In this document: one piece after another, positions 55,922-64,000 of the stretch
How positions within the stretch are numbered: the first letter of the stretch is position 1
Layout: every line of letters begins with the position of its first letter
Assembly (NCBI GenBank): GCA_012064385.1
Contig: QRDG01000137.1
Span: forward strand, 2,945,299-3,009,298
Length of the DNA: 64,000 bases
Direction: 5' to 3'
Source of the DNA: Puccinellia tenuiflora
Taxonomy: Eukaryota > Streptophyta > Magnoliopsida > Poales > Poaceae
Translations under genes and position numbers: made by a program
The notes under the pieces: model-generated
Database searches by the model: none
The model's input: only the letters and a program-made list of their open reading frames with translations
What the model was told of the DNA's origin: nothing

Positions 55922-56360
55922 TTAATTCATTTTGAACTTCTTCGAAACCTTGTCAAGGTATGTACTTTGACTAAGTCTTATTATGAGTCTTGATCTATCT
56001 CTATAGATCTTGATGCCTAATATGTATGTAGCTTCACCAAGGTCTTTCATTGAAAAACTATTATTCAAATAACCTTTTACACTGTTGATTAGCTCCACGT
56101 CATTTCCGATAAGTAATATGTCATCCACATATAAAACCAGGAATGCGGCCGAGCTCCCACTCACTTTCTTGTAAACACAAGCTTCTTTATAATTTTGGAC
56201 AAATCCAAAATCTTTGATCACCTCATCAAATCGAAGATTCCAGCTCCGGGATGCTTGCTTCAGTCCATAGATGGAACGCCGAAGTTTGCATATTTTACCA
56301 GCGTCCTTAGGATCGACAAAACCTTTGGGTTGTACCATGTACAACTCTTCTTCATTGTTT
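55922..56360 (-). pseudogene. Copia C reverse transcriptase, 3' part
   Basis: It continues RT after the LINE insertion: NNEEELYMVQPKGFVDPKDAGK, YGLKQASRSWNL, and the catalytic LYVDDILLIGND box, then SMKDLGEATYILGIKIYRD. The first residues of the listed ORF (upstream of 56360) come from LINE tail DNA. Confidence 0.85.
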
Positions 56361-56424
56361 TTTTTAGGTATAAGACTGTGAGGCAAAAGCCCCACAGTAT
56401 TTTATTCAAAGTGTTTCCAAATAT

Positions 56425-56748
56425 TTACTTAATCCTATGCCCAAGCAAGGATATATCATGAACAAAATCCCTCTTCCAAGCAGCAAAAGAGGGTCTTTTG
56501 GCTTCAAAGATTTTACCATTTCTCTGCTTCCAAATATTCCAGCAAGCCAAGATAACAACCTCCATGAAGAAAGGTTTATTGAAATCAACTCTAGCAGCAG
56601 AGGCAGCAGTCTGAACATCAGTGCTTGAGAACCAGTCAATCTGCAAGTAGTTCCAGACCCTTTGACTAAACTGACACTGGAAGAACAAGTGCATCCTGTC
56701 TTCATGAATATTCCGAACACAGAGAACACAAGAGTAATCGTCTGTCAC
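56425..56748 (-). pseudogene. LINE zf-RVT cluster and C-terminus
   Basis: Contains the Cys/His cluster CVLCVRNIHEDRMHLFFQCQFSQRVW spread over about 26 residues (ligands C, C, H, C), then CWNIWKQRNGKIF and a stop. It is followed by the 3' UTR and poly(A). Confidence 0.82.
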
Positions 56749-57743
56749 CTGCCAATGCCTCCTGATGAGGACAGAAGATTCTTGGTATTCAATCTATCAC
56801 TGAGGAGGAGCCAAGCAAAGAACTTAAATTTCAGCATGCAGGAGGATTTCCAAATCCATTTATACATGGGAAGTGTGTCCTGTTGCTGATGTATATGCTT
56901 GTAATATTGTGCTGCAGAGTATTGAGTGCCCCAACAGTAGATCCATCTATCATCCTCCAAAGACAAAGGTCCCAGTTCCATTTTAGCAGAGAGCTCTTGG
57001 AATTCCTCATACGCCTGCTCTGAAAGAGGCAAATAAAATAAAGAAAGCATATCCGGCTGCCCATAAACCTCAGCAGCTGACATCTTTTTATCCAAGACAT
57101 AAGAATATAGCCTTGGATATCTCAATGAAAGAGGTTGGGTTGAATCTCCAAATACCCAAGCATCCTCCCAGAACATGAAAGTATTCCCTTTCCCAGGGAC
57201 AACAGTCGACACTGATCTATACTGTTCCACTAGCTTCATGATATCTCTCCACCAAAAAGAGCCACAAGGATTCTCAGCATGAGGAATACAATCAACATAA
57301 TGAGCATTCCAAACCAGACTAACCCAAGGAACCTCAGCCATGTTGTAAAACTTATGGAGATGCTTCAATAGCAAAGCATTGTTCTGCTTTGGGAAGTTAA
57401 TGATCCCCACCCCACCAACTCCTTTTGGTTTACACAACATATCCCAAGCTGCCAAAGACTGTTTAGGAGTATCAGAATTACCTCTCCATAAGCATTGTCT
57501 CAGTACCCTATCCATTTCCTTGACAATACCAGAAGGCAATTGAAGAGAACAGAGGAAATAGATAGGCATAGAAGATAAAGAAGAATTCACTAGTTGTAGC
57601 CTAGCACCCTGTGACAGGAAAGATGATGTGGAGCAAAGCCTTCTCTCCAGTCTAGTAACAATAGGCATTAAATCACTGATTCTTGGCCTAGTAGTCCCAG
57701 GGGCAGCCCCAAATAAGTGAAAGGTAAGCCACCAATCTGACAC
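56745..57743 (-). pseudogene. LINE ORF2 C-terminal region
   Basis: From TTRPRISDLMPIVTRLERRL it continues through NSSLSSMPIYFLCSLQLP, AAWDMLCKPKGVGGVGI and WKSSCMLKFKFFAWLLLSDRL, the typical plant LINE region before the zinc-binding cluster. It ends after a frameshift near 56760. Confidence 0.85.
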
Positions 57744-57865
57744 CCAAAAGCAGATGCCAACTGTGCAATGAGATTATCAGGAACATTAATAGGAACCATA
57801 CTGGACTTGTGATAATTAACCTTTAATCCAGTTGAGAGGGAGAATTTATGCAGTAGCTCTTTCAT
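57668..57865 (-). pseudogene. LINE ORF2 thumb segment, frameshifted
   Basis: MKELLHKFSLSTGLKVNYHK through LPFTYLGLPLG is the conserved segment after the YADD box. A one-base loss in CCCCTGGGACTACT (about 57698) ends the frame; the meaning continues in the 57743 frame as TTRPRISDL. Confidence 0.8.
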
Positions 57866-57879
57866 TGCAAGTACTTGAC

Positions 57880-59148
57880 TTAATCTGCAGGCATGATTAA
57901 AAGGGTATCATCAGCATACTGAATAATGGGATAGTCCTCCTCATGTGTGACAATTGGCAAATCAATCCCCCCTTGTTGAAATAGATCATTCACCACCACC
58001 TGAAGAAGTTCAGAGCCCAGTACATATAGCAGGGGTGAAAGAGGGTCGCCTTGTCTAACTCCCCTTTTACAATGGAACTGTTTACCTGGCACTCCATTTA
58101 AAAGAATTTGTGATGTACCTATGGCCAAAAGATTTCTGACCCAATTTAAGAATTTACCATTAAAACCCATACTCTCCATTACTTTTATAATCGCCTCATG
58201 CTCAATAGTATCAAAAGCTTTTGCAAAGTCCAACTTCAGAATAATAATTGGCCTTTTAGAGGAGTGACATAGGTGCAAATATTCAAATCCCCAGGCAACA
58301 CAATCCTGAATAGACCTAGATTTGAGGAAACCATACTGGTTCTTATGGAGGCACTTTAGCATGTGAGATTGTAATCTGTTGGCTGCCAATTTAGTCAAAA
58401 ACTTTAAGCATACATTAGTTAAAGAAATGGGCCTAAAGTCATTGACCCCCTCAGGACTAGTAACCTTTGGCACCAGTGTGATGTATGAACCATTGATATT
58501 CTGCAAGTTCAGTTTCTCCTCATGAAAATCCCTTGCAAGCTTATAAAAATCCTCCTTAATGATACTCCAGCACTTCTTGAGAAATAAACCATTGAAACCA
58601 TCTGGACCAGGAGCTTTGTGAGCTGGCATCTCCTTTACAACCGAGTCCATCTCCTCTGTTGTGAAAGGAAGAGTCAGAGCTTCCAAACCATCCACCCTGT
58701 GAAATAGTCTGGCAAGATCAAACTGCATATTGATTCCATCTGCCTGTCCCATTCTGTTCTTGTAACAAGACCACAACATCCCAGCCATCTCATCATGACC
58801 AGATACAATTCTGCCATCATCATCCTTCAGCATGGCAATAGAATTCCTCCTATACCTGTTAGTCGCCATAGCATGGAAAAACTTGGTGTTGTCTTCAGCC
58901 ATTTTAACCCATCTGACAGTACATCTCTTCCTCCAATATTTACATTCAATCAACAACAAATTTTCTAGATGAAGCTTCACAGTTTTCCTGAAGTTAAATT
59001 CAGAAGTAAACAAAGGTCTTGCCTCTTCCAACTCATCCATAATAAGAATGACCTCATTGCACTTCCTGATTAGCAGTTTAAGCTTTGATAATGACATATG
59101 CCACTTTTTGAGGACAAATCTAAGTGACTTAAGCTTGTCAGCCAACAC
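57880..59148 (-). pseudogene. LINE ORF2: pre-RT and reverse transcriptase
   Basis: A 422-codon frame. The N-terminal connector contains CKYWRKRCTVRWVKMAEDNTKFF, then the RT: APGPDGFNGLFLKKCW, FRPISLTNVCLKFLTKLAANRL, KLDFAKAFDTIEH with a catalytic Asp, KRGVRQGDPLSPLLYVLGSE, and the YADDTLLI active-site box. It ends MPAD then TAA, where one missing T (GCAGATTAAG) causes a frameshift; homologous sequence resumes at 57865 in another frame. Confidence 0.88.
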
Positions 59149-59194
59149 AGCAGTAGAAGAAGTCTTATGTGAAAGTTAACTCTTCTTCATTGTT

Positions 59195-59926
59195 GCCATT
59201 GAGGAACGCAGTTTTGACATCCATCTGACAATTTCATAATCGAAAAATGCAGCTATTGCTAGTAGAATCCTAACACTTAAGCATCGCTATGGGTGAGGAA
59301 GTCTCATCGTAGTCAACTCCTTGAAATTGTCAGAAACCTTTTGCGACAAGTCATGCTTTATAGACAGCAACATTACCATCAGCGTCTGTTTTCTTCCTGA
59401 AAATCTATTTACATTCGACAAACTTGCGGTTATCAGGAAGGTCAACCAAAGTCGACACTTGGTTTTTGTACATGGATTCAATTTCGGATTTCATAGCATT
59501 TTGCCAATTTCTAGAGTCAGGGCTCATCATCGCTTCCTCATAGTTTGCAGGTTCGTCGTTGTCTAGCAACAAGACGTTCATGACAGGGTTCCCATACCAA
59601 TCAGGAGTGGTGCGTGCCCTAGTTGACCTGCGAATTTTAGTAGGAGGTAAGACCGAAGCTTCATGATCACTATCATTAGCTTCCTCCCTAGTTGGTGAAG
59701 GCGGTGCCGGAACATCTTCCTGCTCTGCGCTACTCTCCAATTCGGGAGAAGGTTTAACAACCTCGTCTAGCTCTACTTTCCTTCCACTCACTCCTTTCGA
59801 AAGAAACTATTTCTCAAGAAAGGATCCATAGGTATACCCAATAGTTTCCTTAGGGTATCCTATGAAGACACATTTTTCTGCTTTGGGTTCGAGCTTATCA
59901 GGTTGAAGCCTTTTGACATAAGCTTC
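59195..59926 (-). pseudogene. Copia C: integrase C-terminal linker and RT start
   Basis: From the solo-LTR edge it reads EAYVKRLQPDKLEPK and FIGYPKETIGYTY, then the 128-codon frame 59791-59405 (SGRKVELDEVVKPSP..., RRSTRARTTPDWYG, NYEEAMMSPDS, VDLPDNRKFVECK). It stops at a TAG where copies A and B have Trp of KWIFKRK. RT continues, broken, to 59195, where the LINE target duplication begins. Confidence 0.78.
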
Positions 59927-60329
59927 TGAAAGGACACGGATGTCTCCTAGAGGGGGGGGGGGTGAATAGGTGATTTAAAATAATTATGGTTTAGGCTTGA
60001 ATAAATGCGGAATAAAACTGCGTTTAATTTATCAATCACAAAACCTAAACAAGCTAGGTTCACCTATGTGCACCAACAACTTATGATAGACAATTTAAAC
60101 AACTATGTGATAGCAAGATATATAACTTCAAGCTCGATGGCTATCACAAAGTAAATTGCATAAGTAAGGAGCTCGGGTATAGAATTAACCGAGATACTTG
60201 GAGACGATGATTTATCCTGAAGTTCACTTTCCAATGGAATCTAGTCTCCGTTGGAGCGGTACGTAGTCACAAAGTGATCCCCGAATAGCCGTCAATGGCA
60301 CATCATAATCTCCTTCGTGACCCCACCAA

Positions 60330-60620
60330 TGTGGAGTGCCACGAGCCACTATGGGACACTTGAGGGTGGTCACCGAACCCATACAAGGTTGGGGAAATCT
60401 CCACAACGTAATTGGAGGCTCCCAACAAATCCCCATGGCTCCCAAAACCACACGAATCACAAGGTTGAGGCACACTCCACAACTCAATTGGAGGCTCCCA
60501 ACTAATCCCGCGAGCCACCAAAACTCCGAGATGAACAACAACCGTCTAGAGCACTCCAAGTACCCAAGAGGAACAAGCTCTAGGGCACTCCAAGTACCCA
60601 AGAGTAACAAGCTTCTCAAC
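60330..60620. repeat. Local repeats inside the solo LTR
   Basis: CACTCCACAACTCAATTGGAGGC-type and CACTCCAAGTACCCAAGAG-type units occur two or more times in tandem. Confidence 0.7.
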
Positions 60621-61194
60621 TTCACTTTCCACGTATCACAGTGGAGAACTCAAACCGATGCAACATATGCAATGGGCAAGAACACAAGAAGTGGTCAAAT
60701 CCTTTACTCTCAGATCCCACCAAAACAACAAATGCTTATGGGGGGATAAGAGAGGAAGAACAAAGAAGAACTCAACAAATGGAACTCCAAGATCTAGACC
60801 CAAAGGATCCCCCTCACTAAGAGAAGAGATGGATTGGTGGAATGATAGATCTAGATCTCCTCTCTCTTTTCCCTCTAATTAGAGGCAAGAATCATGGAGG
60901 AATAGAGAGATAGCAAAGCTCAAGGAGGTCAACAATGGGGGGTCAGAGTTGGGAAACTTTGAGGAAGAAGCCCCCTTTTATAGGTCAAAAGGAAATCTTT
61001 CCGTTATGCAGTTTTTCGCTGTCCGGAATAGATCCGGAATTTTCCGAATCAATTCCGGAAGCCCTCCCGAGGGGAAAATGGCCTAGGTTCGGAATCAGTT
61101 CGGAATTGGCTCGGAAAATTCCGACAATTTGGAATTAGTTCGGAAAATTCCGGATGAATTCCGAATACTATACAGAAAAAAAAGCAGAAACACA

Positions 61195-61600
61195 CACACG
61201 AGAAATGCAATATCTTTTGCATACGAACTCCATTTTTGATGTTCCTGGGCTCGTTGGAATCACCACAACGAGCTCTACAAGATCAAGCAGAGAAACATAA
61301 TAGTCCAACACGGGAGGATAAAACCAAATAATAAAAGGTTTCTCCAACACCAAAAATGAAACAAGTTTTTCATACGAAATCCGTTTTTGGTGAACTTGGT
61401 CTCGTTGGAATCACCACAATGAGCTCTACAAGATCATGCAGAGAAACATCATATTCCAATATGGGAGGATAAAGCCAAATGATGAAAGGTTTGACGTCTC
61501 AATAAAAGAACAACCGGTAAAACCTCCAACACAAAAAACGCAACACGTTTTTCATACGAAATCCATTTTTGGTGAACTTGGGCTTGTCATGAAGAACACG
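61195..61600. repeat. About 170-bp tandem repeat inside the solo LTR
   Basis: Two and a half imperfect copies share TTTTTCATACGAAATCC, TTTTTGGTGAACTTGG, CTCGTTGGAATCACCACAA, GAGCTCTACAAGATCA, GCAGAGAAACAT and GGGAGGATAAA. Confidence 0.8.
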
Positions 61601-62646
61601 AGAAGCATCAAAACCTCACAAGGAGAAAACCAAATAAGAACCAAGAAAGATAATGCCAAGTATGCAAAGGTTTGAGCTCTCTACGAACAATACGCTAAAG
61701 CTCAATCGAGAGCCCCTCTTGATAGTACGGCTATCTATCCTATAACCCGGTCTACCAACTATCACCATGAGACCGGTAAAACAGAAACCCTATCAAGATC
61801 ATACCTTTGCTTTGCGCATTCCACTTGACCTAGATGATGACGATATTGATCTCCTCAAGGTGGAACACCTTTCTTGATTGCGCTCCGCTCGGTGAAGACT
61901 CACATATTTTTACCCCATACTCCACTATGGGAGAGCCTCTCTTACGCACATCTTCACATGGACACTATCTCCAAATGGGTGGCAAGCTTCAAGCAAAGGG
62001 TATCTTCGATATGCTCCTCTTGAACTTGCACTTCTCAAGCTTGATGACGATCACCACTTGACATCATCCTCCATTGGCTATATGAAATCTTCCTTTTGAT
62101 GCAAGCCCATGGAAAGATACCTAACCCCACATATAAATACCACACACACATATCATGGGTTAGTTCACAAACCTATATGGAAAATTACTTACCATACCAA
62201 GAGATACATGATCCCCACTTGGTACACCTTCTAGCTTTGTGTGTTGATCACTATCTTGATCAACCTTGTATCTTTTCTTCTCTCTTCATTAGATGATGTC
62301 TTGAAGATAACCATGAATGATCACATACTCCTTTCTTCAAGACATACTTGCAATATGTTCAACTCTCTCATGACCAATCTTCGGATAACTCCTCGAATAA
62401 CACCTTGGTCATCGCATACTCTTCTTCTTGATCATATCAAAATATATCCATGCAACTCGATGATCTTGATGCCAAATACTCTATAACATCATTATCTTCA
62501 TGGCATCAACCTTGAATCCAACATATGGAGTTCAAGCATTTTGTATGGACAAACTCTAAAAGTATAACTCAAAGCAACCATTAGTCCATAGGGATTATCA
62601 ATAATTAACAAAACCACGCATGGGGGTGCCATGCTCTTTCAGCTTC

Positions 62647-63780
62647 ACATCCCCAAACTTTAGGAAACGATAGTTTAGGCTTCTTGCCATGCCATATCTC
62701 ATGCGGTGTTGTCTCAACGGATTTAGATGGTGTCCTATTTAAAGTGAATGCGGCTGTCTCTAATGCATAACCCCAAAATGACAATGGCAGATCAGTAAGA
62801 GACATCATAAACCACACCATATCTAATAAAATATGATTACGATGTTCGGATACACCATTACGTTGTGGTGTTCCAGGCGGTGTGAGTTGCGGAACAATTC
62901 CACAAGTCTTTAAATGCATGCCAAACTCGTAACTCAAATATTCACCTCCATGATCAGATCGTAGAAATTTGATCTTCTTGTTACGATGATTTTCAACCCC
63001 AGTCTGAAATTCTTTGAACTTTTCAAATGTTTCAGACTTGTGTTTCATTAAGTAAATATACCCATATCTACTCAAATCATCAGTGAAGGTTAGGAAATAA
63101 CGATATCCACCGCACGTTGAAATGCTCATTGGTCCACACACATCGGTATGTATAATTTCCAACAAGTCACTTGCCCGTTCCATTGTACCAGAAAACGGGG
63201 CTTTAGTCATCTTGCCCATGAGGCATGGTTCACACGTGTCAAATAATTCAAAGTCAGGTGACTCCAAAATTCCATCGGTATGGAGTTTCTTCATGAGTTT
63301 TACACCAATATGATCTAAATAACAGTGCCACAAGTATGTGGTGTTATCATCATTTGTTTTACATCTTTTAGCTTCAATCTTAAGTATGTGTGAATTACTA
63401 CTACCGAGATTCAACAAGAATAAACCATTCACAATGGGTGCATGACCATAAAAGATATTACTCATAGAAATAGAACAACCATTATTCTCTGATTTAAACG
63501 AGTAACCGTTTTGCAATGAACAAGATCCAGAAATAATGTTCATACTTAATACATGCACCAAATAATAATTATTGAGGTTTAAAACTAATCCCGAAGGTAA
63601 ATGTAGAGGGAGCATGCCGACGGCGATCACATCAACTTTTGAGCCATTCCTGATGCACATCATCACCTCGTCCCTTGCTAGTCTCCGTTTATTCTGCAGT
63701 TCCTGTTTCGAGTTACAAATATGAGCAACCGAACCAGTATCAAATACCCAGGCACTACTACGAGTACTGGTAAGGTACAC
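62647..63780 (-). pseudogene. Copia C: protease and integrase
   Basis: A long open frame carrying the protease motif WVFDTGSVAHICNS, GAG-pre-integrase LWHCYLDHIG (the usual LGH is altered to LDH), the integrase core with HTDVCGPMS, and LRSDHGGEYLSY (RSDHGG instead of RSDRGG). It runs to KVWGCEA, where the solo LTR interrupts. The last residues of the annotated ORF are LTR-encoded. Confidence 0.88.
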
Positions 63781-64000
63781 ATCAATAACATGTATATCAA
63801 ATATACCTTTATGTTGTCAGCCTTCTTATCTGCCAAGTACTTAGGGAAGTTGCGCTTCTAGTGACCATCTCCCTTGCAGTAGAAACAGACAGTGTCAGGC
63901 TTAGGTCTAGCCTTGGGTTTATTCACAGGCGCAGCAACAGGCTTGCCACCCTTCTTTCCCTTAGCCTTCTTGAAACTGGTGGTTTTATTAACCATCAACA
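63781..64000 (-). pseudogene. Copia C: Gag C-terminus with lost zinc knuckle
   Basis: The minus strand reads CFYCKGDGH, then a TAG stop (63860-63858), then KRNF: relative to copies A and B (GHWKRNC), the Trp codon has become a stop and the last Cys ligand has become Phe. The basic KKAKGKKGG region precedes it. The gag start is outside the window. Confidence 0.8.

Larger units (their letters stand above)
56360..59177 (-). mobile_element. LINE inserted in the copia C RT gene, 17-bp TSD
   Basis: A 2.8-kb 5'-truncated LINE in the same orientation as its host. Its poly(A) is the plus-strand T-run at about 56358-56365. The exact 17-bp target duplication AACTCTTCTTCATTGTT lies at 56343-56359 and 59178-59194 and corresponds to the copia RT sequence around its EEELYMV codons. 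It carries most of ORF2 (RT and C-terminal region) with at least three frameshifts. ORF1 and the endonuclease are missing. Confidence 0.92.
59927..62641 (-). mobile_element. Solo LTR (TGAAAG...CTTTCA), 2715 bp, 5-bp TSD
   Basis: It is inserted in copia C. The minus strand reads TGAAAGAGCATGGCACCCCC at its start and GTCCTTTCA at its end, with TG...CA termini. It is flanked by GCTTC (plus strand) at 59922-59926 and 62642-62646, a perfect 5-bp target duplication. Removing it rejoins the copia integrase codons. There is no primer-binding site, gag or pol inside, so it is a solo LTR. The strand given is the one whose end matches the 33395-33721 fragment. Confidence 0.9.
53461..64000 (-). mobile_element. 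Ty1-copia element C, minus strand, incomplete at window edge
   Basis: A relative of copies A and B in the opposite orientation. Reading right to left: gag end (64000-63781), protease-integrase (63780-62647), a nested solo LTR (59927-62641), integrase end and RT start (59926-59195), a nested LINE (56360-59177), RT rest (56342-55922), RNase H (55849-55378), polypurine tract and 3' LTR (55135-53461). The 5' LTR lies beyond the window. Many stops and shifts show it is older than copies A and B. Confidence 0.9.

Noticed and set aside
1..64000. CRISPR arrays, bacterial operons, rRNA or tRNA genes, viral insertions
   Set aside because: No regular spacer arrays, no prokaryotic gene organisation, no recognisable rRNA or tRNA. 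The retroelement proteins are of plant copia and LINE type and not those of a virus.

Overview
The window is nuclear DNA from a large, repeat-rich grass genome, almost certainly a Triticeae member (wheat, goatgrass or barley group). The reasons are Ty1-copia LTRs of the Angela/WIS/BARE type (TGTTGGAGATATGCCC... start, TGGTATCAGAGC primer-binding site), a Stowaway MITE, PIF/Harbinger and hAT elements, grass-type LINEs, and grass gene families (DUF1618, F-box/FBD). There are no bacterial features, rRNA genes or CRISPR arrays, and I recognised no tRNA gene.

Layout. 1-9.5 kb is mostly non-coding: a probable hAT element (244-836), a 156-bp hAT MITE with an 8-bp target duplication (1416-1571), a 5'-truncated LINE (4225-6672), a diverged segmental duplication (6.7-7.75 kb) and a 265-bp LINE tail (7793-8057). 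9.5-10.6 kb holds a broken Harbinger-associated Myb/NAM-like gene, cut by an LTR fragment at 10620. That fragment is cut in turn by a Ty3-gypsy-like element with a 3.5-kb LTR (11213-14703).

15.76-32.9 kb is a Ty1-copia stack in the order LTR-internal-LTR-internal-LTR. Copy A has a nearly intact gag-pol with one frameshift. Copy B contains a repeated 1.5-kb stretch joined by a single N and surrounded by one-base indels, which looks at least partly like an assembly join. 32.9-37.2 kb holds LTR fragments, a Stowaway element, an RT-less retroposon with a 15-bp target duplication (35186-36513) and a 635-bp hAT element (36564-37198).

37.5-53.4 kb is the gene-bearing island: an apparently intact three-exon F-box/LRR/FBD gene (minus strand), a Harbinger element carrying a decayed ORF, a multi-exon gene resembling grass transposon-associated Ulp1-type proteins but lacking a recognisable protease domain, and a DUF1618 gene with a premature stop. 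53.46 kb to the window end is a minus-strand Ty1-copia relative of copies A and B, interrupted by a 2.8-kb LINE (17-bp target duplication) and by a 2.7-kb solo LTR (5-bp target duplication).

The genes do not form a pathway. Only the F-box gene looks fully functional from sequence. I found no convincing new biological system. The points most worth a second look are the nested insertions with exact target duplications, the RT-less retroposon, the 31-bp internal repeat at the end of the Ulp1-like gene, the DUF1618 gene with a probable GC-AG intron, and the N-marked join in copia copy B.
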